DNA of 34,872 nt from a virus, in the IMG/VR virus record IMGVR_UViG_3300046836_000226, positions 1-34,872 of that record. One strand, 5' to 3'. Each line of letters opens with the position of its first letter. Position 1 is the stretch's first letter. Below the pieces are notes generated by a model that saw only the letters and a program-made list of their open reading frames with translations, was not told the origin of the DNA and did not search any database. The translations under genes were made by a program, and so were the position numbers. Of this stretch, positions 21,705 through 28,123 are shown piece by piece.

Positions 21705-22427
21705 TCAGTGGTTCAGCCCGGTGATGTTGCCATCGGCACGGAGCTGGCCATCGCCATTCCAGGCGCTGTCGCTCCAGTGCTGCTTGAAGCCGTGCACGGG
21801 CACGATGACCCGCTTGCCGTTGACGACCTTCACGATGTACTTGGTGAAGGGCACGGCCTGGTAGTTGTAGCCGTAGCCGGACTCGCTGACACCGCTGAAC
21901 GTGGTGCCAGCCGGGAACGCCAGCTCGGGCCAGGTGCTCGACGGGTAGGCGCTGTTGATCGCGCCGCGCAGAGCGGTGGGGACTAGCCCGTTGTGGGCCT
22001 TGGCCGAGGCGTAGAACACGCCGAACTGGCCGAAGCCGGACATGGGACCGGAGACCTGGACGGGCTTGAGAACGCGGCCCGCGTTGTGCCCGCCCTGGTT
22101 CGGGGTGAGCTGGCCGGGGAGATCCCGGAAGCTGCCCTGGTCCTGGAGCTGGGCGTTGTAGATGTACGGCGTGGTGGCCAGCGCCGGGTTGGCCGCGATC
22201 TGAGCCGGGGTGACCTTGCCCAGGTAGTTGACGGTCAGGGTGCGGGTGAAGGAGTCCTTCGCCCAGACGCCGCCGCCGCCGCCGTCATCGCGGTTGGAGA
22301 TGTGGGTCACTGCCGTGACCGGGTGGCGAACCGCCGCGCTGGCGTTCGATGCTAGCGCCGTGGCGGGGACACCGGCTGCGATGGTCGCAGCGGCTAGCCA
22401 GCCGAGGGCGCGAGTGGTCTTGCGCAT
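21705..22427 (-). CDS. Secreted hypothetical protein (240 aa)
   Basis: The start ATG at 22427 is chosen because it begins a clear signal peptide: MRKTTRALGWLAAATIAAGV, with basic residues at 2, 3 and 6, a hydrophobic core at 8-20 and possible AxA cleavage sites after residue 26 or 31. GAGGAAG lies upstream. No Cys follows the core, so it is not a lipoprotein. The mature part has a Gly-rich turn (DDGGGGGVW), TRTLTVNYLGKVTPAQI and VPFTKYIVKVVNGKRVIVPV. I do not recognise a family. It is the last gene before the convergent hairpin and has its own promoter-like element at 22480-22511. Action at the host surface is inference. Confidence 0.75.
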   Translation of the reverse strand: MRKTTRALGWLAAATIAAGVPATALASNASAAVRHPVTAVTHISNRDDGGGGGVWAKDSFTRTLTVNYLGKVTPAQIAANPALATTPYIYNAQLQDQGSFRDLPGQLTPNQGGHNAGRVLKPVQVSGPMSGFGQFGVFYASAKAHNGLVPTALRGAINSAYPSSTWPELAFPAGTTFSGVSESGYGYNYQAVPFTKYIVKVVNGKRVIVPVHGFKQHWSDSAWNGDGQLRADGNITGLNH

Positions 22428-22454
22428 GGTCTTGTTTTCTTCTTCCTCATCGTT

Positions 22455-22476
22455 GCGGGCTCGGTGCGAGCCCTGC
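22455..22476 (-). other. 5' leader hairpin of the secreted-protein gene
   Basis: GGGCTCG pairs with CGAGCCC around a three-base loop. An outer GC pair of bases continues the stem past one bulged base. It starts a few bases downstream of the promoter-like element at 22480-22511 and ends before the ribosome binding site, so it would form at or near the 5' end of the mRNA. Confidence 0.5.
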
Positions 22477-22479
22477 GGT

Positions 22480-22511
22480 GGTGTAAACACCGCTCGTGGC
22501 GGGCCTATTCC
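22480..22511 (-). promoter_or_regulatory. Bipartite GGAATA-N15-GTGTTTACACC element, copy 1
   Basis: On the - strand GGAATA is followed by exactly 15 bases and GTGTTTACACC. The second half is the dyad GGTGT-AA-ACACC. The spacing equals GGAAT-N18-GTT, the consensus of SigR/SigH-type ECF promoters. It lies 53 bases upstream of the secreted-protein start. Confidence 0.7.
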
Positions 22512-22520
22512 CGCCAGGTC

Positions 22521-22736
22521 TTAGTGCAGGTCCGCGTGGAAGTACCAGAAGTACCCGTAGCGGATCACGCGGACGTCCCGCATGGTCGAGCTGGTCACCC
22601 AGAGCGTGACGGCGGCGATCAGCACGGAGCTGATCAGCAGCACCGCCTGGACCGGAATCCAGAACAGGACCAGCAGCGGCAGGACCAGGGCGAACCAGGC
22701 CAGCCCGTGGGCCAGCCTGCGGTTCTCGTACCTCAT
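22521..22736 (-). CDS. Small two-helix membrane protein (71 aa)
   Basis: The ATG at 22736 overlaps the upstream stop (ATGA). Two hydrophobic segments are visible at about residues 11-28 (GLAWFALVLPLLVLFWIPV) and 30-48 (AVLLISSVLIAAVTLWV). The N-terminus is basic (RYENRR) and a C-terminal tail of about 22 residues is aromatic and basic (VIRYGYFWYFHADLH). By the positive-inside rule the N-terminus would be cytoplasmic. The size would fit a holin or an envelope-modifying early protein, but there is no endolysin nearby. It is the third gene of the unit starting at 23328. Confidence 0.65.
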   Translation of the reverse strand: MRYENRRLAHGLAWFALVLPLLVLFWIPVQAVLLISSVLIAAVTLWVTSSTMRDVRVIRYGYFWYFHADLH

Positions 22737-23047
22737 GACTGCGCCTCCGGTAGGGGCTTGAAGCCCCAGAACACGCGGTGCCTGTTCTTCAGCTCGACCG
22801 GGATGGCCGGGAGTCCGCGCGTGGTGCCGCGTCCCTTCGTCCACCGGATGGTCCGGTAGTCGATGTCGTAGACGGACATCTTCTCCAGGTTGTAGCGGGT
22901 CGGCCCGTAGAAGTTGCCGGGCTCGTACCCGTCGCCGCCCTGGCCGATTGCTGCGAAGTCCAGCACCGGGTAGGCGACCTCGCCGCCTACCTTGCTGATC
23001 ACGGTGCCGGTCTCGGCCTCTATGCCGTAGGTGATGATCTTGTTCAT
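22733..23047 (-). CDS. Hypothetical early protein (104 aa)
   Basis: ATG 23047 overlaps the stop codon of the preceding gene by one base and its own stop overlaps the next ATG. The sequence starts MNKIITYGIEAETGTVISKV and holds many aromatic residues (YEPGNFYGPTRYNLEKM), with an Arg/Lys-rich middle (RTIRWTKGRGTTRG). It is probably a small soluble alpha/beta protein. No known motif is seen. Confidence 0.65.
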   Translation of the reverse strand: MNKIITYGIEAETGTVISKVGGEVAYPVLDFAAIGQGGDGYEPGNFYGPTRYNLEKMSVYDIDYRTIRWTKGRGTTRGLPAIPVELKNRHRVFWGFKPLPEAQS

Positions 23048-23328
23048 CAGCCCGCCTGCCCTGATGCCATGAAGTACCTGGTGAGCGCTTCCGGGTCGAG
23101 CTGGAGCATGCGCTCCCCGGTGTCGCCGCTGTAGGTGTTGAGCGCCTCGTAGGCGATCATCTCGTGAAGCGGCTGGCCGGGATGCCAGGTGCCCGAGACA
23201 CTGACCTCGACGTACTGCCCGCCGTGATAGACGGCGGCGACGTCCCGGTCCCGGTGGTAGCTGTAGGCGTACCGCCCGCTGTCCGGGTCGGTGGCCCATC
23301 CGTACTCGAAATCTGAAATCTGTGGCAT
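23047..23328 (-). CDS. Hypothetical early protein (93 aa)
   Basis: The ATG at 23328 is preceded by GATGAGGAAG, a strong ribosome binding site six bases upstream, so a longer in-frame reading through the promoter region is rejected. The protein is acidic and Tyr-rich (FEYGWATDPDSGRYAYSYHR), with GQYVEVSVSGTWHPGQPLHE and YEALNTYSGDTGERMLQLDP. Function is unknown. It heads a three-gene unit (93, 104 and 71 residues) controlled by the element at 23428-23459. Confidence 0.7.
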   Translation of the reverse strand: MPQISDFEYGWATDPDSGRYAYSYHRDRDVAAVYHGGQYVEVSVSGTWHPGQPLHEMIAYEALNTYSGDTGERMLQLDPEALTRYFMASGQAG

Positions 23329-23347
23329 TGCTTCCTCATCGTCTGGG

Positions 23348-23413
23348 GCGCGGGGCCGGTCACCTGTCGTTGCGCCCAGGTCCGTGCTGGGGTCGTGATG
23401 ACCGGTCCCGCGC
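23348..23413 (-). other. Long leader hairpin upstream of the 93-aa gene
   Basis: Two 15-base arms (GCGCGGG-x-CCGGTCA and its complement) pair with a single mismatch and enclose a 36-base inner region that has its own short CCCAG/CTGGG stem. The structure starts about 15 bases after the promoter-like element and ends 20 bases before the start codon. It may protect the mRNA end or act in regulation. Confidence 0.5.
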
Positions 23414-23427
23414 TTTTGTCTTACACT

Positions 23428-23459
23428 GGTGTAAACACTCCAGCTCAGGCTTTTATTCC
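23428..23459 (-). promoter_or_regulatory. Bipartite GGAATA-N15-GTGTTTACACC element, copy 2
   Basis: The GGAATA part lies inside the last codons of the upstream 47-residue gene, and the GTGTTTACACC part lies just past its stop. The geometry is identical to the other five copies. The next gene starts 100 bases downstream. Confidence 0.7.
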
Positions 23460-23588
23460 GCCCCAGAACCAGCTCACCGGGCAACTGATCTGCTCGTACC
23501 GCGAGTCACCTGGCGACACCGGCAGTACGCTCTGCCAGTAGTACCGGCCCGCCGCCTGGCCGGTGAACCGGTACCGTGTGCGCTTCAT
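23445..23588 (-). CDS. Small hypothetical protein (47 aa)
   Basis: ATG 23588 overlaps the preceding TGA by three bases. The protein is basic and aromatic: MKRTRYRFTGQAAGRYYWQS, then a stretch ending in CPVSWFWGGIKA. It is short, but the overlap with the upstream stop and the way its end forms part of the regulatory element support a real gene. Function is unknown. Confidence 0.55.
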   Translation of the reverse strand: MKRTRYRFTGQAAGRYYWQSVLPVSPGDSRYEQISCPVSWFWGGIKA

Positions 23589-24604
23589 CGCGCCAGCTTG
23601 TACAGGATGTCCGCCGAGCGCAGCGGCAGGCCGTCCGGTCCCTTGATGTAAGGGCGGACCCAGGTCTCGGTCCTGCCGTCGCTGAACGTGCCGTCGTGCG
23701 GGGCCTTGCGGTAGTGGCCGCGCACCAGCCAGGAGCAGGTCCAGTCGATGTGCCGGGGCGTGGCGCTGGGCTTGTCGGCCGCGCTCCGTTCCGGGCGGCG
23801 CAGCGTGATCACCCGGACCAGCTTGTGCTTCAGGTTCGCGGCGCGCTTGGCTCCCTGGCGGCCGGGCAGCTCGGTGCGGCTGGCGGTGATCGCCATCCCC
23901 ATGAGTATCCACAGCATGTGGACGTGCCAGTGCTCCTTCAGGCTGGTGTATACCTGGCCGGTGATCGGGATGGTGGCCTGGCCCATCAGGTGCAGCGGAC
24001 GCGGCCGGACGTCGGGATCGTTGTTGTAGCCCCACTCGCGCAGCCGGATGGCTGGCATGGAGCCGACGAAGCTGGACTCGGGATTCCAGCCGATCCGCAC
24101 GGTCATCTCCGGGACCAGAGCCCAGCTCACCGCGTGCATCAGCAGCGGCTCCATGTCCTCGGTGTCCTCGATCGACGGGCGCGGGATGGGCTTGTCCAGC
24201 CACATGAAGCCATAGCGGGCTGGCAGGTCTTCGCGCTGGATCGCGCCGATGGTCGGGTTGGCCGCAGCCAGCGCCTCGGCCAGGTCCACCATCTCGGCGG
24301 TCACCTGGTAGGTGGTCGCGCCGAACAGGTCACTGCCGAGCGATGCCAGCCAGGGGTCCAGGTCTTTCATGGAGGTGGACGGGTGCAGGTGGCTGGCAGC
24401 CCACTGCGGCGTGTCGCCCACGTCCCGCACCGCGTAGTCCTTCAGGCCCTCGCGGAACCACGGGTCCGGGTGGGACAGGGACCGCTGGAGGTCAGCGTGC
24501 ATGTCCAGCACGTCGGTGGCGCTCAGCGTGCGCGGGCAGACCTGGCCGAAGCCCCGTGCGTCGATGTCTGCCCGCGTGACCGGCTCATAGTGCTGGCTGC
24601 TCAT
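23585..24604 (-). CDS. Actinophage conserved hypothetical protein (339 aa)
   Basis: ATG 24604 follows AAGGAG by about ten bases; the frame is open further upstream but lacks a good start there. The N-terminal 250 residues are mixed alpha/beta (LPARYGFMWLDKPIPRP, HWHVHMLWILMGMAITASR). The C-terminus carries the pattern HIDWTCSWLVRGHYRK, then TWVRPYIKGPDGLPL and ILYKLAR, which I associate with a protein seen in many actinobacterial phages and genomes. Its function is not established. It lies at the end of a ten-gene unit, directly after the HNH gene. Confidence 0.65.
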   Translation of the reverse strand: MSSQHYEPVTRADIDARGFGQVCPRTLSATDVLDMHADLQRSLSHPDPWFREGLKDYAVRDVGDTPQWAASHLHPSTSMKDLDPWLASLGSDLFGATTYQVTAEMVDLAEALAAANPTIGAIQREDLPARYGFMWLDKPIPRPSIEDTEDMEPLLMHAVSWALVPEMTVRIGWNPESSFVGSMPAIRLREWGYNNDPDVRPRPLHLMGQATIPITGQVYTSLKEHWHVHMLWILMGMAITASRTELPGRQGAKRAANLKHKLVRVITLRRPERSAADKPSATPRHIDWTCSWLVRGHYRKAPHDGTFSDGRTETWVRPYIKGPDGLPLRSADILYKLAR

Positions 24605-24945
24605 CGTCGTGGCTCCTTCTTCCTGGTCCAGCCGGTTATCCCTCTCGCTGAACCTCCTACGGTGATCGCGCGCCAGGGGCTCCATGCGGGCCTGTCGTCG
24701 GCTGGATCTTGCTGCATCATCCTCACTGCCGCGTCGAATCTGTTGTGGCACCGCCTGCACATCTGTGCATAATCAGCGGTGTCGTGGTATCTGCCCGTCA
24801 AGTTCGCCCACTCGTAGTAGCGGTGCTCACACCCCCACACACAGCTCGTTGCCTTCCCTCGCTGCCGGTAGATGCGTCCGTGCCTGGCGATATATCCAGC
24901 ACGATCTCCCCGCCAGTTGGGGTTGTTCTCACGGACGCGGTTCAC
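24601..24945 (-). CDS. HNH endonuclease-like protein (114 aa)
   Basis: The GTG start at 24945 overlaps the end of the preceding gene by 17 bases. Residues 35-71 contain Cys 35, Cys 39, a YYEWANLTGRYHDTADY segment and CRRCHNRFD (Cys 63, Cys 66, His 67, Asp 71). This is the compact HNH layout of phage homing endonucleases: a zinc site from two Cys pairs and an EWAN...DY...LCxxCHxxxD pattern. The basic N-terminus (NWRGDRAGYIARHGRIYRQR) resembles the DNA-contact part of these enzymes. It could be a mobile free-standing nuclease gene. The ribosome binding site is weak. Confidence 0.75.
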   Translation of the reverse strand: MNRVRENNPNWRGDRAGYIARHGRIYRQRGKATSCVWGCEHRYYEWANLTGRYHDTADYAQMCRRCHNRFDAAVRMMQQDPADDRPAWSPWRAITVGGSARGITGWTRKKEPRR

Positions 24946-25243
24946 GTCGGCACGTCGCTATCAAGACATATCGCCAGTTGATGTCAGTCCTGGTGTCCGG
25001 CAGCCGGTCGGGCGGGTAGGTCATCTCAAGCTGGGCGGCTGGCGAGCCGAAGCTGGCGATCTTGCACAGCCCTATGCCGGGGTGACCCAGGTCGTGGTTC
25101 TCGTAGACCGCAGCGCCGTCGCCACGGGCCAGCCAGCGCTGGATCAGCGCCCATGCCTCGTCGTGCTGGGCCTGGTCCTCGTCGTACTTGTCATCGACGT
25201 AGACCCGTAGCTGGTCCTCGGTCCATTCAGGTGTTACCGGCAT
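24929..25243 (-). CDS. Hypothetical early protein (104 aa)
   Basis: ATG 25243 follows AGGAGCACACG. The protein is acidic at the N-terminus (WTEDQLRVYVDDKYDEDQAQ), then WALIQRWLARGDGAAVYEN and a beta-like end with LCKIASFGSPAAQLEMTYPP and WRYVLIATCRREPRP. No family is recognised. Its 3' end overlaps the HNH start and its 5' end overlaps the 42-residue gene by 17 bases. Confidence 0.65.
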   Translation of the reverse strand: MPVTPEWTEDQLRVYVDDKYDEDQAQHDEAWALIQRWLARGDGAAVYENHDLGHPGIGLCKIASFGSPAAQLEMTYPPDRLPDTRTDINWRYVLIATCRREPRP

Positions 25244-25355
25244 CGTGTGCTCCTATGTGCGCCAGCTCGGTGTCGGCCAGCGACTTGTCGTGGGTCAGCT
25301 CGGCGTCTGCCAGCCGGTCCCAGTCGGTCAGGACGTCCTCGGACTCAGGGCACAT
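25227..25355 (-). CDS. Small acidic protein (42 aa)
   Basis: ATG 25355 follows GGGAG by eight bases and overlaps the preceding gene by 11 bases; its end overlaps the next by 17. The sequence MCPESEDVLTDWDRLADAEL contains an internal near-repeat, LADAELTHDKS and LADTELAHIGA. It is probably one amphipathic helix. Supported by its tiling between neighbours and its start signal, it remains a modest call. Confidence 0.45.
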   Translation of the reverse strand: MCPESEDVLTDWDRLADAELTHDKSLADTELAHIGAHDAGNT

Positions 25356-25554
25356 CGTGCATCTCCCAGGTCCGGGCGAACTCGTACATGGTGGGGAACT
25401 GCTGCTCAGCGGCCTTGTAGCGGTCCACCGAGCGGTAGTAGTCGTGCAGGAAGACGGTGACCATCTGCTCACCGCGCTTGCTCTCCACGCCAGCGAACTG
25501 GCCCTGGTCGAGTAGCGCGGTGAAGGCCAGGCTGCGGTCGATCGGGTTGCCCAT
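25345..25554 (-). CDS. Hypothetical early protein (69 aa)
   Basis: GGAGGAAG lies five bases before ATG 25554, which overlaps the preceding TGA (TGATG). A GTG 15 bases upstream was rejected because it falls on the ribosome binding site. The protein is helical: SLAFTALLDQGQFAGVESKR, then MVTVFLHDYYRSVDRYKAAE, ending MYEFARTWEMHDVP. Function is unknown. Confidence 0.65.
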   Translation of the reverse strand: MGNPIDRSLAFTALLDQGQFAGVESKRGEQMVTVFLHDYYRSVDRYKAAEQQFPTMYEFARTWEMHDVP

Positions 25555-25763
25555 CAGTACTTCCTCCACTCGATCTCGAACCCGCGATCATCCCTGGCCA
25601 TGCGGGCGGCCATCCGGCGGCTGGAGGCGAAGTAGACAGCGATCGTGCCCTTCACCGCCAGGGCGTTGGGCTGGCTCTTGGACCAGCCCAGGATCTCGAC
25701 GGTCTTGCCGTCGCCGGTCACCGGCCGGATACCGACGCTGTACCAGCGGTAAGTGGCGCTCAT
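25554..25763 (-). CDS. Hypothetical early protein (69 aa)
   Basis: ATG 25763 overlaps the upstream stop (ATGA). The protein is small and basic with a beta-like first half (ATYRWYSVGIRPVTGDGK, TVEILGWSKSQPNALAVKG) and a helical, Arg-rich second half (YFASSRRMAARMARDDRG), ending IEWRKY. The charge pattern would suit nucleic-acid or protein binding, which is inference. Confidence 0.65.
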   Translation of the reverse strand: MSATYRWYSVGIRPVTGDGKTVEILGWSKSQPNALAVKGTIAVYFASSRRMAARMARDDRGFEIEWRKY

Positions 25764-26185
25764 GGCCGGTCCTCCGGGACGTGGCTGTGCGCGTCCTCGA
25801 CGTCGCACAGCCCGCACAGGCCGAAGATCGCGCGCAGCAGCCGCAGCTCCGGGTCGGACGGGTCGGCTGGCGGGCAGCACGACGCATCGTGCTCGCCGTG
25901 GCCGTGCTCCGGGTTGGTGCAGTAGGACTTGCCGCTTGCTGATCCGGGTGGCTGCCAGGTGGCCGGGGCGGGGTCCTCCACGCCGGTCACGATGAACTGG
26001 GAGGCCCACCCGGCGGCGTCCTTGACGGGGCGGTAGCGGGCGGCCAGGAGCATCCCGGCGCGGAGTATCGCGTCATCCTCGGTCTGCGCCATCACCTTGC
26101 ACGAGCTGGTGTGCCCGTTAGTGCTGCGCTTGTAGCTGACGGTGAACTCGCGGATCTGGTGGCGCGGGTGGCCCTGGGTGCTCAT
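25760..26185 (-). CDS. Cys/His-rich hypothetical protein (141 aa)
   Basis: ATG 26185 overlaps the preceding stop. The first 70 residues look like a small alpha/beta domain (REFTVSYKRSTNGHTSSCKV, AILRAGMLLAARYRPVKD). The C-terminal part carries CTNPEHGHGEHDASCCPP and later CGLCDVEDAHSH, a run of Cys and His that may bind metal. No known family is recognised. It is the third gene of the unit that starts at 26834. Confidence 0.65.
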   Translation of the reverse strand: MSTQGHPRHQIREFTVSYKRSTNGHTSSCKVMAQTEDDAILRAGMLLAARYRPVKDAAGWASQFIVTGVEDPAPATWQPPGSASGKSYCTNPEHGHGEHDASCCPPADPSDPELRLLRAIFGLCGLCDVEDAHSHVPEDRP

Positions 26186-26424
26186 GGGAGCATCGCCTTC
26201 AGCTCGGCCTTGATCCGCGTGGCGTCCGGCCCGCGCCAGTACCTGGCGTTGGACAGGAAGTACATCACGATGTCGTCGCCGGGCTCGTTGTAGAACTTGT
26301 CCTCGACGGTGGCCAGGTGCCGCATCGCGTCGATGTAGGGCACCGCGCCGAAGTACGGCTTGCGCCAGGTCTTGGTGATCTCGTCCGCGATCTTATGCAG
26401 CGGACGGGGCTCGGTGGTGGTCAT
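26182..26424 (-). CDS. Hypothetical early protein (80 aa)
   Basis: ATG 26424 overlaps the upstream stop. A longer in-frame start is rejected because it lies in the preceding gene and lacks a ribosome binding site. The protein is mostly helical: PLHKIADEITKTWRKPYFGA, YIDAMRHLATVEDKFYNEPG and DIVMYFLSNARYWRGPDATR. The TWRKPYFGAVPYIDAM segment is a pattern I associate with small actinophage proteins of unknown function. Confidence 0.65.
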   Translation of the reverse strand: MTTTEPRPLHKIADEITKTWRKPYFGAVPYIDAMRHLATVEDKFYNEPGDDIVMYFLSNARYWRGPDATRIKAELKAMLP

Positions 26425-26834
26425 GACTTCACTTCCTCGGCCCAGATCAGGCCGCTGGCCAGGCGCGGGATGACGTAATCGTCCAGCGTCCACCCGGCGT
26501 TGTCATGGCCCTCGATGAAGACGTATTCCGCCGTCACCTCGGCCACCTTGTAGTTGGCGGGCAGGTAGTTCGCTGCGACCTCGCCGGTCGGCCCGCCGAT
26601 CTTGCTGCGGGCAATCCGTGCCCGGCGCAGCGGGACGGTGCTGAGCACCTGGTAGCTCTCGACCTCGGCCTGCGCCTCGCCCTCTTCCAGCACGCCCTCG
26701 TACAGCGCCCAGGCGGGACGGTGGTCAGCGCCGAAGCTCACCCGGTCGCCGTTCTCGGCGGTGCCGGTGAAGACGATGATCGTGCCCTCATCGCGGACAT
26801 GGATCAGGTCTTCCTTCAGTATCGTGATCTGCAT
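26421..26834 (-). CDS. Hypothetical early protein (137 aa)
   Basis: ATG 26834 follows GGAGAGACAACG. The protein starts MQITILKEDLIHVRDEGTII and has a beta-rich acidic core (VFTGTAENGDRVSFGADHRP, EVESYQVLSTVPLRRARIAR), with an end WTLDDYVIPRLASGLIWAEE. Its first codons (ATGCAGAT) match those of the vWA gene at 31866. It heads the longest unit of the region, ten genes down to 23445. Function is unknown. Confidence 0.7.
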   Translation of the reverse strand: MQITILKEDLIHVRDEGTIIVFTGTAENGDRVSFGADHRPAWALYEGVLEEGEAQAEVESYQVLSTVPLRRARIARSKIGGPTGEVAANYLPANYKVAEVTAEYVFIEGHDNAGWTLDDYVIPRLASGLIWAEEVKS

Positions 26835-26859
26835 CGTTGTCTCTCCAGGAGCCTGAAGA

Positions 26860-26880
26860 GGGGCCGGGCCTTCCGGCCCC
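26860..26880 (-). other. Leader hairpin of the 137-aa gene
   Basis: GGGGCCGG pairs with CCGGCCCC around a five-base loop. It lies between the promoter-like element and the ribosome binding site. A second palindrome, CTTGA-G-TCAAG, lies between hairpin and promoter. Both are unique to this copy of the leader. Confidence 0.5.
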
Positions 26881-26904
26881 CTTGACTCAAGCATCCCTTT
26901 CAAT

Positions 26905-26936
26905 GGTGTAAACACCGCAGGCCGGGGTGTTATTCC
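26905..26936 (-). promoter_or_regulatory. Bipartite GGAATA-N15-GTGTTTACACC element, copy 3
   Basis: GGAATA overlaps the last codon and stop (GAA TAA) of the upstream 185-residue gene. Spacing is again 15 bases, and the 12-base core TGGTGTAAACAC (+ strand) is unchanged. It would drive the ten-gene unit from 26834. Confidence 0.7.
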
Positions 26937-27487
26937 CCGGTGTACGGGATGACGGGAAGGCCGAAGCCGTGCTGCTGCTCGATGGCGCGCAGCTCGTGCT
27001 CGGGCGTGCCCAGCTCGCGGGCCTTGTCGTGCAGCTTCAGCGCGTCAGACTCTAGCTGGCGCACGCGGGCCTTGGCCTTCACGATCTCAGCGAGCGTGTC
27101 GGCGTAGTCGTGGGGAGCGTCTGCCCGCTCGCGCTCGCCGGTCAGCCGGTCGCGCTCGGCGCGGCACGGCTTCTCGTCGCGGCACACCCAGGTCGGGTAG
27201 CTGAGCTGGCTGCGGCCGGGCTGGCGCTTCAGCGTGCCGAACGGGAAGTGCCGCCCGCAGATGAAGCAGTGGGTGCGCTCGGCCGCGAGCCTGGCCGTCT
27301 TGAGATTAGCGAAGCCGCTGCGCTCCTGGGCAGCCTCGGCGTTGGCCTCGGGGTACGCGGTCAGGTTCCACTGGCGGCCCTTGGCGGCGCGGTCGTTGCG
27401 CCATACGTCGTAGACCCAGAAGCCGTGCCGGGCCACGTAGTGGCCATCGGGCTGGCGCTTCCAGGTGAAGGTTTGCGTGCTGTTCAT
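26930..27487 (-). CDS. Cys-pair hypothetical protein with coiled coil (185 aa)
   Basis: ATG 27487 is used instead of the in-frame TTG six bases upstream because GGAG is correctly spaced for the ATG. Residues 1-45 hold an aromatic beta segment (FTWKRQPDGHYVARHGFWVY). Residues 70-110 contain THCFICGRHF and WVCRDEKPC, a likely zinc site. Residues 115-165 form a charged helix (LAEIVKAKARVRQLESDALK), probably a coiled coil. A zinc-binding early protein of unknown function; DNA contact is possible. It is the second gene of a two-gene unit. Confidence 0.7.
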   Translation of the reverse strand: MNSTQTFTWKRQPDGHYVARHGFWVYDVWRNDRAAKGRQWNLTAYPEANAEAAQERSGFANLKTARLAAERTHCFICGRHFPFGTLKRQPGRSQLSYPTWVCRDEKPCRAERDRLTGERERADAPHDYADTLAEIVKAKARVRQLESDALKLHDKARELGTPEHELRAIEQQHGFGLPVIPYTGE

Positions 27488-27489
27488 CG

Positions 27490-27660
27490 TCAAGACTCCA
27501 TGATCTTCTCGGCGGTCTCCTGGTAGGAGAGGCCGGGGATGTAGAGGTCCAGCTTGATCAGGGCCTCGGTCAGGTCTTCGGCGTCGATCGTGCGCGGCGG
27601 CGTCCAGTTGGCCATCGCAGCGGCGATCTCAGCGGAGTTGGGCTTCTTCGTGTCGTTCAT
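27490..27660 (-). CDS. Small hypothetical protein, probably leaderless mRNA (56 aa)
   Basis: ATG 27660 lies two bases after the 3' A of the conserved GTGTTTACACCA. If that element is the -10 region, transcription would begin at or near this ATG. The protein is helical: MNDTKKPNSAEIAAAMANW, then IDAEDLTEALIKLDLYIPG and SYQETAEKIMES. Function is unknown. An in-frame extension upstream would read through the regulatory element and is rejected. Confidence 0.65.
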   Translation of the reverse strand: MNDTKKPNSAEIAAAMANWTPPRTIDAEDLTEALIKLDLYIPGLSYQETAEKIMES

Positions 27661-27663
27661 ACT

Positions 27664-27695
27664 GGTGTAAACACTCCAGGTCAGGTGGTTATTCC
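27664..27695 (-). promoter_or_regulatory. Bipartite GGAATA-N15-GTGTTTACACC element, copy 4 (adjacent to ATG)
   Basis: The geometry is the same as in the other copies, but the start codon of the next gene begins three bases beyond the element. GGAATA again overlaps the GAA TAA end of the upstream gene. No leader hairpin is possible here. Confidence 0.7.
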
Positions 27696-28123
27696 GTGAC
27701 AACTGGCTTGCTCGTGCGAGCCCTCACCTTGACCACTTTGCCGATCGTGGAGACCGCCTTGTCCGAAGGAGCCTCGATTTCGCGCTTGCCGTGCTCGGCG
27801 GCCTCGGCCCCGCTGGCGAACAGCGGCACGTCGGTGGTGTAGTCCACGCACGCCTGCACGTCAACGTCGGGGTCCAGCCGTGAGGCCATCCGCAGCGCCA
27901 GCGTGTCGTAGTTGCTGAGCGCCGCCCAGCCCGCGCAGATGGACTTGTCCGGGTCGTTGTGGCACAGGAACGCGCCGAGCGCCCCGGCCATCGCCTGCTC
28001 GCCCGTATCGCCGTCGTAGGCGGGCAGCTTGTCGTACTCCGACTCGGCCCACACGCCGGACGGCACGTCGAGCCGGTACGGGCAGGACGCGCAGGGGCTC
28101 TTGCGCGGCTTGAGCTTAGGCAC
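27689..28123 (-). CDS. DUF6283-family protein (144 aa)
   Basis: The GTG start at 28123 overlaps the preceding stop. The N-terminus reads KSPCASCPYRLDVPSGVW, followed by ESEYDKLPAYDGDTGEQAM, FLCHNDPDKSICAGW and later a single Cys. This Cys pattern (CxxCPYR...CHxx...CAGW) is what I know as DUF6283, frequent in actinobacterial phages, with conserved Cys suggesting a metal site. The molecular function is not known. The C-terminal 40 residues are basic and variable. Confidence 0.75.
   Translation of the reverse strand: MPKLKPRKSPCASCPYRLDVPSGVWAESEYDKLPAYDGDTGEQAMAGALGAFLCHNDPDKSICAGWAALSNYDTLALRMASRLDPDVDVQACVDYTTDVPLFASGAEAAEHGKREIEAPSDKAVSTIGKVVKVRARTSKPVVTE

Noticed and set aside
21690-21760. 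tRNA-like stretch (GGGCTAGCTCAGTGGTTCAG)
   Set aside because: It looks like a D-arm, but there is no matching anticodon stem, T-arm or acceptor stem nearby, and the bases encode the C-terminus of the secreted protein.
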